64,000 nt of DNA from Lethocerus indicus (Eukaryota; Arthropoda; Insecta; Hemiptera; Belostomatidae): NCBI GenBank assembly GCA_019843655.1, contig JACDQD010000002.1, positions 9,661,393-9,725,392 of the forward strand, given 5' to 3'. The position numbers and the translations under genes are program-made. Below the pieces are notes generated by a model. The model saw only the letters and a program-made list of their open reading frames with translations, did no database searches and was not told the origin of the DNA. Below, piece by piece: positions 23,601 to 36,700 of the stretch (position 1 is its first letter; each line of letters opens with the position of its first letter).

Positions 23601-24704
23601 CATGATCCCCACTCAGCTCACGAGACATTTAAGGCGGGTTCGCAGGGCAAAACCTTCACGAAAAGAGGAATTCGGTTTACTCGTCTTCTTTTCACTGACA
23701 ACTAGAAAAATGTCATTCTATTCTAAACAATGGACAAGTTTAAATAAAACTTGTAATTATTGTTTAATATAAATAATAATTATTATTAATTCTAGCTGGT
23801 CTTTCTTGTCATCATACTGCAAAGAAGTAAGGAATAACTCTAAGAGGACGTGGTGGGTCTTCTTTTATCGAATTATTAACTAAAGTGGATGTTAAAATAT
23901 TTCAATACTTATAGACAAGCTATTCGTTGTAATATTTCTAATAAAATATTTATTATTGTTTGGACAGTCTTAGTTTCTTCTGATTGAATAGGAGGAAGTG
24001 TAGCATATTTCGGCAATCGGCGGTAGAATACCAGCTGCGAAGCATTACAGATTCCTTCTGCGTATCGTTGGAGATACATAGACCTGTCGAAACTTATCTG
24101 TCAGTTTTCTTCGAGAGGAGATTAAGAAGAAGTTCGAAACTTTCAGTTATCGAACTTTTCTGCCGTGCCATATCGCATTCACTGCGCACGATCCTCCTAA
24201 TCTCGTCAAATAAACTCCCCGGGAATCTCAAACAGGATAAGCGCATTTTTATTAAGAACTCCATCTGAGAAATTTTGTTTAACTAAATCAAATGTCTATA
24301 CAGACGAGGATTATATCAATGAGAACTTCCTAAAAATACGTTGTCGTTACTTATTATTTTTCTGGAATAAATAAATTAATGGGGATGTATCTGGGTGGGT
24401 ACCAACCGCCCGGTACATAAAGGACCTCAAAGTTCATCTAACTTTTCTGTCAGGCTCTGATTATTGAACCAGTAAAAGTTCCCAAACAGTAAATCAGACA
24501 TCTACAGGAGCTCCAGTGGGTAATGGTATAATAAACGTTAGTACTGCAATTCAAAACATCGCTTACATTTTTCTTATGTCATTGTTTCGGCATCAAAATT
24601 TATTACAATAATAATAACGACAATCTGTTAGAATATAATTTAAATTACTTCTCATTATCATTACTCTCCTACAATTGAAGGTTTGTTGTAGCGTCATTAG
24701 CTAT
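23598..24704. other. Non-coding DNA
   Basis: The 94-codon plus frame at 23984-24268 and a roughly 56-codon minus frame within it both look moderately coding-like but have no recognisable domain. The rest is AT-rich with AATAAT runs near 23765-23790 and 24605-24620. Confidence 0.45.
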
Positions 24705-24767
24705 GCGCTGAGTATACTAGTCCAGATATACACGGCTGCCTTACGGTACAAGCCTACGGTTCGCCGT
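24705..24767 (-). repeat. Family B hairpin repeat
   Basis: Read on the minus strand, this copy starts ACGGCG, continues through GGCTTGTACCG and GGCAGCCGTGTAT, and ends CTAGTATACTCAGCGC. These are the same conserved boxes as the 40.2 and 59.9 kb copies. The outer stem is partial (CGCCGT at 24762-24767; GCGC at 24705-24708). The flanking AATATCATATTGTAA resembles the CATTATA that precedes other copies. Confidence 0.7.
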
Positions 24768-27186
24768 TACAATATCATATTGTAATAGAGCGGTGTAAAT
24801 GTTCGTCCCATTTCTGAGACAGTACGGAACGCTCATTGCCGATAGTACATTCAAGTGCAGCACAGAGGGGCTATACGTATCGTTATGTAAATAAAAAGAA
24901 ACAATATTGTATTAGCGCGTTACTTTAACTATCTTATCTGTAATAGTTAATCTCTAGGAAAAGTGGCCCAATTTTTCACCCAGACGAGGTTATAATTAGG
25001 TTGTAATTACAGGTTTCCTTGGACGCAAGGTAGGTGGATGTCAGGGGTGTAGTTGTGTAGTCGTGGTGGGAGGGCGGTAGGATAAAGTTGGTGTGCCGGG
25101 CCAGACACGCCCCATACCGCGGCTAAAGGACTTGCCCGCTATTGCCCCGGATTTCTTCTAAAGTGGTCACTCTTCCGTCGGCAAATCCCTGCTTCCCCTC
25201 ACCACTTCCCCAGGCTCAGCTACACGCTTCGCTCCGCGTTATACCTTTACGGCTTTTCATATAGTCTTCCACGGTAGTAGAGATTTTAGTCTAGTTTCCA
25301 GTTTTTTCGTCGGGTATAAGAAATGGCGGTATTGGAGGCAATGCAAATGTGCCGCTTATGGTTTACGAGTACATTCGCAATAGTGGCTTCTTGTTTTAAT
25401 GCAGCAAGCTTAAATTCGCTGATTAAATTAAATTGATCCAATATAAAAACGAATTCCAGTGTAATTATAGTGACCGACGGATTATCGGAGCTCCTTTTTT
25501 CTATACAGCTCGCAGAATTGTTTTCCGTTTCCCGCAGAAACAAAATTATCTTCAATATTTTGTACATAATTAAACATTAAAATGTATCGTAGCTTCTCAT
25601 TGCTGTAAAAAAATGTTACAAGCTATAAAGAAACAAAAATTGTCGTGAGGTAAAGAATAAGAAAAATATATAGATTTGTATCAGTCCGGAATAATAAAAT
25701 TCAAAAACCTGACGCTTCGGCCGGGCTGAGTTTGACGTGCACGAAATAAATCAGCTTTCCGAAGGATGATTCGAATTTTCCTTGCATCGAGCGTATTCCA
25801 ACTGAATTTATTATATTCTAAATGCGCATTTCTAAAATGATAAAAGCTTTATTCTGGTGACATACGGAAAAGCAATCATTATTTCACGTAGGTTTCCGAT
25901 AAATCATCACAATATTTTTGTCTTATCCTCACTTTTTTAAAATCATTGAAAAAGTAAAATGAAACTAAGCTACATTGTATAAAAAAGATGATAACAGAAT
26001 ATAAAATATTTATTATACGTTCAAGACGTTTGTGCTTTGTAGGTAAAATATATGCGGTACTTGAAATATATCCTACTATTGAAAGTGGTACTTTGAAGTG
26101 GGTGTGGGCGTTAATTTGCCGAGTTCCAAATTGGGTACATAAGGGGATTGTTATAATTGCGCTAACAGATTGAGGTAGGAGGGGCTAGGCTAGGCTAACA
26201 AGAGTCATCTCAACTGGCTGAAACCGGTGTTAGCATTCCTCCGGTATAAGCGACACACGGCTTTATTAATCCGGCGTACGCTCGCGGATTTGGCGCAGCA
26301 TTTCTTAATAATTATCAGCGCAGAGTTGACTGGGAAGCGAGGGGAGCGCTAACAGACTTCTCGCTCGCACTAGCTAAATGAGCGAAACGGAATGCGAACT
26401 GGATTAAACTTTGCTAACGCCAGTCAGCAGAGCCCAGTAGTCGATTACAAGCGCATGTATTACGGACTGAATTATGAACAGGGCAATACTCGGCCCACCT
26501 GATCTTTAGTTGATTCAATGGCGACTATCAGAGCGTAGCATTCGTAACTCATTAATGAGGAGTGAAACAATAATTACGATTTCTAGTTGTCACGAGACAT
26601 AAAGCAATATACTTGATTAGAACCGAAATCCGTTTGCGGCCTAGGTCAAGGGATGTCTCTTTTAGAATATCTTATGAAATTTTGAAACGACTCATTCCTT
26701 TTTTTCCCTACGCCATGAAAATAAGAAGCGAGGGGACCGTGTCATTGAATTGTGTGCTCGTGGCATATATTAAATTCCGTTGGATGTAATACACACGTAT
26801 ATTCCGTTGGGTGGATAGCGGACACAATGAAGTATGCCTATTTCAAAGGATTCCCCAAACCCACACGATGCTATTGAGCCGTCGCGCCTTCCACACTTGG
26901 ACCAATTACATTTAAGTTCGTATTGGGATCATTCATAACACGTATCATACACTTCAGTACCCGCTGTTGAGCCTCTGTATGCCTGTTGTCCTTCTATAGT
27001 TCAAAGGAATATCATCCCCTAAAGGAATTTTCATACGGAATCAATCGAATGAGGTCGCAGTCCTTGAAGCTTCTGCCAGTCATTGTCCGTCTATTAGCCA
27101 CAGTAGGGGAAAAAATTACTTCAACGATATTAACGTAAAATATCCTATGAATTAAACACGTCCGATACCTTTCGTTAGTTAGGTAG
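24768..27186. other. Non-coding DNA
   Basis: No gene is supported. A GC-richer patch lies at 25020-25250. The 93-codon minus frame at 25286-25567 and the 61-codon frame at 25988-26173 have no domain. GGCTAGGCTAGGCTAA at about 26184-26199 is a short tandem word. CpG-rich sequence lies at 26220-26420. Confidence 0.5.
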
Positions 27187-27263
27187 AATATTATAGTTTA
27201 GTGGTCTGCGAGGGGTTGGAATACCGTAGATTTCATGTATTTCTGTATCCTTTCCTGTCATTT

Positions 27264-27300
27264 GCTAGACCGGTTTCGCCTTCTCGCCATCTTCAGTAGC
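27264..27300 (-). ncRNA. Hammerhead-like motif, left arm, weakened
   Basis: On the minus strand GCTA, CTGAAGA, a T, GGC, a loop, GGC, GAA, ACCGGT, C and TAGC follow in order. The stem I partners GCTA/TAGC are intact. The right side of stem II reads GGC instead of GCC, which breaks one of three pairs, so this copy is probably weak or inactive. Confidence 0.3.
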
Positions 27301-27632
27301 CGTCTTTATCGGTTCAAGTGCACTAGACAACTAGCGCCCCCCTGAGTGTGGAGCGGAAATGTACTTAATTAAAGTTTGTTGGGTGCACTTGCACGGATAA
27401 AGTAGATTACTACAAATAAACTTTCTTCAATAAATTTTGGATCAACAGTAAAACTTTTTGACCGTAAATAACAATACCAGATAGGTTTCCTGACATATAT
27501 TTGGAAGTCAGAAACTAATAGTTGTGATCAGTTGTGCTTGACCGATAATCTTTCAAAAACTTAAGCCGATTAATAAAATCCCTCACAACCCAAATAAGAC
27601 AAACAACATCCCCCAAAAACACAATAACAAGA

Positions 27633-27635
<3 letters not shown>

Positions 27636-27684
<49 letters not shown>
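27636..27684. repeat. (TA)n microsatellite inside the family A element
   Basis: A TA tract of about 49 bases lies where the 9.2 and 61.9 kb copies have only a short ATATATAC word, so it expanded after insertion. Confidence 0.97.
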
Positions 27685-27687
<3 letters not shown>

Positions 27688-27783
27688 GACAAAAAGACAA
27701 CTACCACAGTACAAGTGACAGTGACAGTGACAGTGCAATGAGGATGCCCAAAAAACATCCAAAGTGCCAAAGTGACTAACACC

Positions 27784-27820
27784 GCTCCTGAAGATGGCGA
27801 GCAGCCGAAACCGGTCTAGC
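27784..27820 (+). ncRNA. Hammerhead-like motif, right arm
   Basis: CTGAAGA (27788-27794), T, GGC, loop GAGCA, GCC, GAA, ACCGGT, C and TAGC occur in hammerhead order. The stem I left side is GCTC rather than GCTA, which weakens its pairing with TAGC. All catalytic-core consensus bases are present. The T between the core and stem II is not typical of the family. Confidence 0.35.
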
Positions 27821-27884
27821 AAAAGACCAAACCAGTGAGAGGAGACAGAAATACATGAAATGTATGGCATTCAATATTATAGTT

Positions 27885-30800
27885 GCAGTTGAACTTTTTA
27901 ATAATTATACCAATGATATAATTAAAAAAAATAAATAAACCCCCTCAATTCATTTCAGTAGTTACTCCCTTTTAATTTTATGAGAATTTAAAGTGGCGAC
28001 GGGGATATTTCGTCAGTGTTCAGTATTAAAAGGCCCATTACTTGGTGGGAATGTTGCCGCAGTGTTGGACTGATATCTAATCTGTCCAAGTGGGTGAGGG
28101 CTAAAGGCAAAATTATAACTGCTGTCAGCGTTGTAGCGGGCGGCTGGGTTGGGGGAGCCTGAACAGGTTTTAATCCACTTATCTGGAGCTACACTTGGAC
28201 TGGCAGTTTAATTCCCCACTAAACATATATTACTAAGCTAAAAATGTTTCTTTTTAATTATTTTTAATCTCGCGAGTGTTAAGGCGAACGGCCATCGCCG
28301 AATGAGAATCATGTTTGCAATATATCTTCTCCCATCTGGCATTCAAGTTCGCCTTCAATCCGATATCATTTTTTCATCACCTCCTTTCGTATTTTTCTTC
28401 GTAACTCATTTCGTATTAACCGGATAAAAAGGGAATTTAGTCCATTTAGTAATTGAAACTATTCAAAAATATTTAGTACGGGTTGCGCCGTAGTGTTGCC
28501 AGGTCGTGATTTTCTTTCGCCCATTTGTGATTCCTCAAAATTGATCATCCAATCAATTATTAAGGAATTCGTGAAAATTATCTAGTAAATATATACAGTA
28601 CAGACTCTCGTTTCTATAACGCTTTATAATAATCTAAATAGATTTATAGCTGCTGCCCGACTTACGAATATATTTATAGATTGATGAATAGTTATTTTAA
28701 TCTTTTAAAAATTAGAATTATTAGTTAAGAATTGTAAGTATTCTTAAAAGTTATTACCGCAAGCGTTAGTTATACCGTTTCAAGCGCAAACCGTATTCTC
28801 AAGCGGGAGCGATATTATTTCGTAAATATAAAAATGGAATTTCGAAACTGATAAATTTAAAATAAATACTCACTGACACGTTCCGGGTATAATCGTGCTG
28901 TCACTAAGATAAGGTTTTTTCCATCTCGGGGATTTCTGAAAACAAAATGGTTCGGAGGGTTCAAATTTTTATGCAAAAAATTAATAGATCTTTTTTGAAG
29001 GGTTGGCGGAATTGTGGATGAGGGCCGGTTGGGCGAGGGGTGGAGGAGTTATTCCCCGTCTAATCTCCCGGCCATCGAAGCCGCCCTTCACAATTTCCCA
29101 GCTTAAGCCCTTTTTGATTGATGACCGACCCACTCGCCCTACCGCGGAGTTTTTTGGGACGCGGTAAACATAGTTAACGCTGTTTGTTGCTTGGCTGTTC
29201 TCTACCAGTTGCGCGTTTCAATTTATCCCCCACCCGCTTCACCGGTTTCGATAACTCCCACTATCCCGAAGGTGTGTTTATTCAACTTAAATTACGGAAG
29301 AGATCCCAGAAGTCATTTTCCTTTTGACGCTAAGTCAGTCGACAGAATCTTGGAAAGGGTGAGCTGCAACACATTTCGAAATGAACCCAAAAAGTAGGAC
29401 TGAAACTGTTGCAAATATTCAAAGCCGTAATTTACTTTCTACTATTGACAGTCTGTAATACAAGCTCTAAGTCTGCAATAATCCATAAATATGACAATGA
29501 AATTGTTAAGTTTACGTTTACAAATTAAAAAATTGACATTTGTTTGACCTACAGCATATTCTCTTCAGGGTGTGAATTTTCAGTAACTTGTGTGATGTGA
29601 CTTTCATATATGTGTCAAATACATCAACCAATATGTGGGTTAGCTCGCACCTAATTTATCGTGCACATAATTTCTCGTAAAATTTAATATATCAGTAATA
29701 ACAACCCAAAGTAATAACATTTCAAAACCCATTAATAATAATAATCTCCGAGTCTGCCAGGCTTGCAAACCTGAATGTCTCGGTTTTGAATTTCAGATAT
29801 GACATTCACCTCTGAGGGAGAAAAATGGGTGGGAAGGGAGAGGGCGGTCTCGTCGTTAAAAAGCCGTAAGGTTTTGATGATTGTGGGGGTGCCGGCTCTC
29901 TGGCGTAATAAAAAGGCCGCCGCTCTGGCCCGACCCGCGTTCACCGCAGTTCATCCCGTTTACAGGCTCCTTATACCGAGTTACAATCGTCATTCGGACC
30001 GGGGCCCTTAGCTCTCCCTTGTCTTCCAGCTTTTATTTCCACCCTTTGTAAAATCGCCGACGACGTCTCCTCGCTTCACGGCCCTTCTTTCGAATGGATT
30101 TCACTGTCCCGTCTCAACGGAATGCATTCCCCATTCTGTCCACAGCAGTTTCTTCCATCTGAGACATTTCCCGAGCATTTTCAATGATTGTTACAAGATG
30201 CCCATATTTTTACACTCTGCTGTAACGTATCTTTTTCTAGCATCTCGATATTTATAACATCTGAAACAGGAAGAATCTCTGAGAATTTCAATGGCTGAAA
30301 TTACACGCCATTAATTTTCCCAAACTACTACAATTTTTTATATATATTCCTTGAATAAACTTAAAGCCAATTACAACACGAGGATATCGGTCAGAAGAAG
30401 AAATGCCTGCAGTTATGACATTAAGGAGGGCTCAAAATTTTGCAGTAATGACGCGGTGGAAGGTGTAGTGACAGAGTCCCAATAAAAAGTGGACGACCGA
30501 TAAAACGATCGTATATCACATAGGCGCCCATTTACAGCCCGCAGCTGCTAAAGTGCCCATTTAAGGATGTCATTAAATAGCAGTTTGTTTTAACTCGCGG
30601 ATCGTTAGAATCAGAATTTATCGTTTCATTGCACATTATGAACAATAAAACTTTAATACTAGCCGGAAAAGGTCTAATCGCCATTCCTTCCTCTTGAAAA
30701 TTCAACTGTTGAGTTCGTTAATTTGGAAGATATTTTACAAGTACACTGTCAGTTTTCCGAATGTTTTTCAGTAATACTGTGTTTCCGAATTGAAATATTT

Positions 30801-32199
30801 TGTGGACAAATTTTTGATGTCTGCGTGTAGCGCATTGTTTCCGATCAAACTTTTAATGTAATAAAACTTTCTATATTAAACTGAATGAAAAAGTTCTATG
30901 AATGAATCGTGAGAACTAATCTGAAGTACAATATTGTACAAACTTGTTTCAATAAAACAGTAATCTGTGTATAATAAAGGTTAATTGCCAGTTAATGTAC
31001 TTGTATTGTCTTCACCAAATCTACACATAATCGTCAGCGTCCATTTATAATTTAAAAAAATATTACGTTTTCATTTGTAAAATATATATCGGGATCCACG
31101 GGGATCTGAAATATATCCAGTGGGTCTCTCTTAGCTTATTTTACCTTAACATAGCCCAGTTTAGGCTCTTCGACTGACGATGAGGCATCCTGTCAGTATT
31201 ACGATTGCAATTTTACTATCATAGGAACTGTATGTTTGGTGATAAAAACTATCAAAAGAAATGACTAACAGTACAGTGATAACGGTATAATATTAATATC
31301 AACTTGTATAATGAATTCTTTCAATCGACCCAACAAACACAGAATTTAATATACACGAATTTATATTGGAAGGTAATTGGTAAGTAAGGCCACATTACAT
31401 CGCAGCGTTGAATTTTCCTCAAAGAAACCTTTCTTTTGATCACAAACTACAACACAGTAATTAGGACCTTCGCTAATTGCTCAGTGTTTGCGGGCGTATT
31501 GAATTAAAATCTCCACAATGGTCTTCAATAGATAAGTTATCAAAGGTTTTAAAGTTTTACTTGCTCCAATATACAAGTTTGAAAGTAGATTAAAGAAGAA
31601 CCTGTGGATACAATAAAATAAACTTTGCTTTTTAGGTGTTTTGTCCACCTTGTACCCTAACATTTGCAAGTCTAAAGAAGTTTTCTCCCCGTGCCAATAT
31701 TGCCTGCTCCGCCGGCCTGAAAGGATTTCACGGCTAATAATGAAATGGGAATCCGGAAAATAAAGCAGGAGTGTATTTTTTCATTCGAAACAGATTTCTC
31801 GCCTTGCGAGTATTCTTAGATCAATCCTAAGGCAAAATTTAAATAATAATACGTATGGGCCGAACAGATATGTAAGAATTCGTTTTTCTATTATTATCTC
31901 GACATACGACCTAATCACACAATTCAACATATAAGAGACTTGGCTGATCTTTCATACCGGACATCGTTATTCTGAAAATGGACCGGTAACAAAATTTGGC
32001 AACTATCGAATTGGTGTATCAATAAATTGTGTGTGTAACTCGGGCAATGTCCGATTATTAGCGAATATTGACAAGCATTATAACGGCACAGAGTTGAATT
32101 CAAAGATTCGGAAAAAGATGCAGAGTGTTCATTTCTAATTCAGCTTCCAGAATGGAGTCTATCGTACGCCGGAATGGAGGCTTCTCTCTGTTTCGGCCC
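27885..32199. other. Long non-coding interval
   Basis: No gene is supported. GC-richer islands occur at 28000-28160, 28985-29180 and 29810-30120, separated by AT-rich DNA. The 68-70-codon frames at 29191-30011 overlap on both strands and have no domain. No transposon end, tRNA box or tandem array is visible. The part 30300-31670 is AT-rich with only a 62-codon minus frame of no recognisable type. Confidence 0.5.
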
Positions 32200-32740
32200 C
32201 TTCATCAAAATATTCAGGCGGGACAGGTGGGCAGATTAATTGGGCTTCGATGAAGAGGGGGTTGTGGAGACGGGTCCGCCAACGGTGGGCGCTAATTCGT
32301 GGCCCCGGGGGACGGTTTAAAACAGTGTCTTGGCTTGTTTATAGTTGGTGACCGCGGTACCCTCCGCCCCTCACCCGGCCGCTGTCCAAATCAAGTTTAA
32401 ATTGTCGGACTCACCCACGCCCCCGCCCCCGCCACCGCCACCGCCCCTCCGGCCCTGTCGCCGACACAATTGCGGTCCAACTGGCAACTCTCTTATAAGC
32501 TGTGGCCCCGACCGCCGCGGCCAGTTACCCAGTTAGCAGACCGCGGTCCACCTCCCCCTTCTTCCTTCTCCTCCGCCTCCTCCTCTTCCCGTTCTTCCTT
32601 TGGCATCTGCCCCCGTCTAATTGTTTAATTCATTCCCCCTCGGTGTCCCCTTGTTTTCACGCCGCTAATGAAAAGTATCCCCCTGTTAGTAAGCCTTCAG
32701 TAACTTTTGAGTTGAATATTTTTTACTGGTCAGCCTGAAT
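32200..32740. promoter_or_regulatory. GC-rich island with CCG/CCT tracts
   Basis: CpG-rich sequence includes a CCCCCG/CCACCG tract at 32412-32455 and a CCT/CTT pyrimidine tract at 32555-32605. The 63-codon plus frame translates the first tract as polyproline (residues 27-35), but it has no other feature and I do not call it a gene. A regulatory island is possible. Confidence 0.35.
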
Positions 32741-35400
32741 TAGTGATATAATTTTTCCTCATCACGGAGAAAGGTTTTCTAAATTCGCACTATTAACCAC
32801 GGAAAAGTTCGTATTACCTTTCAAAATGTGGTTTGAAACGCGACTGATAGTTTTATAACAAATATTGCGCTTTTATAATATGATTTTTATTGATTAAACG
32901 AATATAGTATTATTTTTTGTTTTACTGAAATTCTTTCAAACTCACGGTAAGGGTAAAATATAAAAATTTGTGATTTTAGTTATAAGGTTTAAATTTTATG
33001 ATTATTTTAACAGTATCTGAATGATTTATAGACAGTTGGTTATATAGTTATAAAATCCACATAAATACGGTATTTTACTGCCGGCGATTAATTAATCCGG
33101 TTTCTAAACAAATATTAAGTTGGCGCCCATCACTAAGCATCTTGGGTTGATAAGTAGATCTGAAATTTCTGCATTTTAATGGTACGCGCAAGACTTTTAT
33201 GTTGGGGTCTCATTTGGAAGTTGAATTCCAAACTAACCCGCTAAGACTGGGGTTTGGATGGACTATGGGGGAATCTGGACTCGGGGAAAAAAGAAGAAAG
33301 AGTCTCGAAAGTCTCTCGACTTGTCTCTAAAAAGTTGGTTACTTCTTTTGTCAACTACTCCTTCTAAGGGAAAAGAAAAGGTCTCGGATGGGGACACTCC
33401 GGGGGAGGCCGGCTTCCTGAATAGCAGAGGCTTCGGCGAAAAAGGTTAACCTGAATTTCACCTCTAATAGCGGACTATTTTTGAGTTACCTGAAATTGCG
33501 TTCAAACTACAAATAGAAGTTTCCGCTTCCGTTCTTCTTTATGTTCTTTAGAAAGACTTTTTAAATTCACCTACTGTTACGCTCATTACATGAATGTTTT
33601 AAAGCCACTGATTTAACGATGCGAGTTCGAAAAGTGCGCACCGTGTAGACAATAAAATCAACCTCCGTATCAACAGTAGTTATTGTCTTAGTTCACCCTC
33701 CATATTTGCGATTGGCGACAAAATTTAATTTCGGTCGTTTTATAATTGAAATTAGTGAAACATTATTGCACAAATTATGCCATAGGATTTTTTCTGCTAT
33801 ACATGAATATCCAATCGAAATTAAAAGAAATGCCACCACATTTATAAAATGTCTACATATATCAGTAACACAAAAAACACCAATTTTGAACACGAACCTT
33901 TCATGAAAATTGCAATCACTTTTAATTACATTGATTAGTAATTGAAAAAATAATACAGTTATTAGCCAAATCGAAACAATTATACAATATTGCATTCACG
34001 ACGCGAATCGCACTACTGATAAAATGGGATTCATGTAATAAATTAAAGTGGGGCTAGCGTGTATATTTCCATACCGAACATACATGAGCGATATTAAATT
34101 ACACCAAGTTGGCTCCCATTGATACTGTTCTATTTGCCACCGCCGCACGTTCAATAATACTTAGCCACGATAAAGTCATGTAAAGCATCATAATCATAAT
34201 AGAAATCCTTTTACTAACATATTATTCACTTTTAATTTAGAATTTTGTACCCAATAATTTTGAAACCGCTATAATTGTGTACAGAAAAGTCGAGGTTAGT
34301 CTATGTTTCTCCTTTTAACGGAACGGTCACTAAAATTGAAAGAATCTGGTGTATAGCTGGGACGCCACGAATTGCGCCGGCCAAATAAATAAAGAGACAA
34401 ATAATGAATGAATAACTATGACTATGGATAACTATGTATCTCTTAAATATGACATTTATTCAAACGTTAACGCTGGCCCACATGTTACGTATATGCATAC
34501 ACGGACGGAACAATATATTACATCAGCAAATGTAAACTTCTTTGATCAGCGTACGCAAGGAGAAGGTATTCTCCTTTGCCCAACTTTTATTTTAAAGAGC
34601 TGAAACTATTCTGTTATCCGATATTGCCTCTCTTAGCTCCTATACATTATTAAAAACTTTCCTTCAAGTATTTTTAATAACGTTCGGTAGTGATCTTTTT
34701 TAAAAGGAGAACTTTTAAATGCGAAAGGGAATTCCGGCCCCTTGATATGAGAGTTGGGCTTTCCAGAAGTCGGAAAGAGCTCTACGGCCTATGGATTCCG
34801 TATTACTTAAAGTTTAATGGAGGCAAACAGAATGTCCCACATGAAAACCCCGACTGCCAATAAACTTCCGAACTTTATGATTGTAATTCTGATACGGACA
34901 TAGCAGTTAATTTCTTCAATACACCTTGTTGAATATGTTAAATGACGAAATAATGCGTGGTCCTTAAGGCATAATAAGTTCAAAGGCAGAAACGGATAAT
35001 ACTTAAATCCTCGTAAAACAACCGAATTACTCTCAGTTTATTGTAATCAGTGCGGCTTCCGTTTTTACTGCGTCCTTTTTCTAATTATATTAATGTACAT
35101 AGTATAAGCAAATAAAAATATCATTGAAAGCCATCCTTCCTGCAATCTTCTGTCACCGCTCGGAATTGCGTTTTCTAGTAATTATTTGCTTTGGTGCGGT
35201 TTATATTACAGCTCTGTGGTGGAATTTTGTCCGTCTGAGGCGTTTTCATAAAGAGTAAATAGAGTATTGCACGCTGCACCCGTAACTGTTGTGCGTAGAT
35301 AATAATTTTTCCCCGTCGGCCCCAGTCGCTCGGGGTTTTTTTTTCAACAGAGCCGTTTATAGGGAGTGTCGAGTTTGAAAACAAATGCGCTAGAAGTGAG
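32741..35400. other. AT-rich non-coding DNA
   Basis: The interval 32860-33080 is very AT-rich. A purine-rich patch (GGGAAAAAAGAAGAAAGAG) lies at 33283-33302. The 100-codon minus frame at 33693-33995 and the 66-codon plus frame inside it lack any recognisable domain. No RNA gene is visible. Confidence 0.5.
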
Positions 35401-35691
35401 CGTTTGAAGGGGTAAATCAAAGGAGGGTGTGGTGTGAGTTGAGTTGGGGCGGGGGCCGGGGCAACGGATATGAGCCTCACTCATCTGCTCTGGGAACAGG
35501 CTTTGTCGTCGGGATTGATATCTTCGCTCACTTTAAAGTGGCACGTCCCCCTTTCCACCCCCGCCGTATTTCCAATACGCCCGCGCCGCCGGGCTCCCTC
35601 ATATTATTTTCTTGGGGATCCGGATCACACGGAAGGACGAAAACCGCCGCTATTATCGATCCCAGCATCGAACCTGCCCGAACGTTTACTA
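35401..35691. promoter_or_regulatory. GC-rich island with G-runs
   Basis: A GC-rich block beginning with GGGGCGGGGGCCGGGG at 35446-35461, which has three G-runs (a partial quadruplex pattern). Plus-strand frames of 122 and 83 codons run through it in different registers without a domain. A regulatory island is one possibility. Confidence 0.3.
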
Positions 35692-36195
35692 CTACTGGCT
35701 CCGGCCGGAAATGTGCACTGAACAGATTGCCTGATGTTCATCCAGTTCATTATCGACCACAGAACACGTTCCTTCAATTAATCCACACAAGGTAGAAACG
35801 TTGAAAAATATAATAAAATATAGATATAAATATCGAGTTAAACTTTTTTTTAATTTCCAATCGACAGCCCAAATAAACTGACAGAATATTCTGAAACTCA
35901 AAGAACAAAAAAATGCGATAAACTTAATACCCGAAAACGCCAACCCAGAAACCGTGAAGTGACAATGACAGTGCAGGATTCCCTCAGTAATATAGTTCGA
36001 CATCGCTTTCCAATGAAGCACATTGATTGCACTGTTACATTCCGAGAGTCCGTATCCGCGTAAATTGCAATCATTTAAAGTTTTATTTTCGGAATCAACT
36101 CTCGGGAGGAATAATTGTAATACAATGCAAGGGAAGGCAACTATTAGTATCAATAAAATTAAAAAATAAAGGAATGAGGCGCGAGAAGATATCAA
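35692..36195 (-). CDS. Unrecognised 167-codon open frame, weak candidate
   Basis: This is the longest ATG-to-stop frame in the window. The conceptual protein begins MISSRASFLYFLILLILIVAF, so residues about 7-29 would make a signal anchor or transmembrane segment. Two further hydrophobic patches lie near residues 90-105 and 122-135. It has about nine cysteines, including HCHCH near residues 74-78, and ends VHISGRSQ. I recognise no family. Bias to F, I, L and C is what T-rich minus-strand DNA gives by chance, and an A8 run lies inside the frame. No splice sites, promoter or neighbour support it. Confidence 0.15.
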   Translation of the reverse strand: MISSRASFLYFLILLILIVAFPCIVLQLFLPRVDSENKTLNDCNLRGYGLSECNSAINVLHWKAMSNYITEGILHCHCHFTVSGLAFSGIKFIAFFCSLSFRIFCQFIWAVDWKLKKSLTRYLYLYFIIFFNVSTLCGLIEGTCSVVDNELDEHQAICSVHISGRSQ

Positions 36196-36660
36196 CGTTT
36201 CAGTTTTACATGAAACTGCATGTTACTGCATTACATTTCGGAAACGAGCAGAGTAATAGGCCTCGTACATCCGGCGGGACAAACAGGCACACAGAGACGT
36301 AAGGCTAATTTCCATTCTTTTGTAAAACAGACAGGAAGTGTTTGTGTGTGTGTGTGTGTGGTATGGGGTAAAGTTTGGGGGTGTTGGGGGACAGGAAAGG
36401 AAGGCCGCGGCCCCTTTTTTTATCCTCCGCCCGCTCCGATTCCATCCTGGGGCCGCCGAACATTTGCATTGCAAAATTGGACCTACAGTTAATTTCGGCC
36501 GAGTAAATATCGTTCTTTTTCTAAAACCCGCTGAAATATTTATAAGCCTCCTTCTCTCTCTATCCCCTACGGTTTTAATTAGGGTCAAGGAGGATTTGTA
36601 CACACTGTTTGTATGACCATTTTCTTTAAAAAAAAAAATAAATAAAAATAACCGCTTTAA
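36196..36660. other. Non-coding DNA with mixed low-complexity tracts
   Basis: Overlapping frames on both strands (90, 126 and 92 codons) translate low-complexity DNA, including the TG repeat. A G-run group (GGGG, GGGGG, GGGGG) lies at 36365-36390, and an A/T-rich tract is at 36628-36652. No gene is recognised. Confidence 0.5.
36343..36360. repeat. (TG)9 microsatellite
   Basis: Nine TG dinucleotides followed by GTATGGGG. Confidence 0.95.
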
Positions 36661-36700
36661 CTGAATAAGAAGGTGATCGGATTCGAACCCGGTTCCATTG
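36660..36700 (-). other. B-box match, possible tRNA or SINE relic
   Basis: On the minus strand GGTTCGAATCC at 36679-36689 matches the RNA polymerase III B-box consensus exactly. It is followed downstream (towards lower coordinates) by a T-rich tract near 36628-36640 that could act as a terminator. No A-box, acceptor stem or cloverleaf is visible upstream, and the T-stem pairs poorly, so it is not an intact tRNA. A chance match is also possible. Confidence 0.22.

Larger units (their letters stand above)
27199..27872 (+). mobile_element. Family A foldback element, most complete copy
   Basis: A 674-bp element is flanked by a perfect 12-base direct repeat AATATTATAGTT (27187-27198 and 27873-27884). 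The left end is GTGGTCTGCGAGGGGTTGG, then GAATACCGTAGATTTCATG. The right end is the near reverse complement, finishing CATGAAATGTATGGCATTC. The left arm carries the hammerhead-like motif on the minus strand and the right arm carries it on the plus strand. Between them lie one unit of the 70-bp internal repeat, an AT-rich spacer and a TA microsatellite that grew from a short ACATATATATACAC word seen in other copies. There is no transposase or reverse transcriptase frame, so it is non-autonomous. Overlapping frames are artefacts. Confidence 0.88.

Noticed and set aside
27515..27870. Three overlapping minus frames with Ile/Tyr runs
   Set aside because: They lie wholly or mostly inside the family A element and translate its arm and TA tract.
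32345..32536. Polyproline protein
   Set aside because: The proline run is the translation of a CCG/CCC tract, and the frame is 63 codons with no other feature.
36679..36689. Intact tRNA gene on the minus strand from the exact B-box match
   Set aside because: No A-box, anticodon arm or acceptor stem can be drawn, and the T-stem has mismatches. Kept only as a weak relic call.
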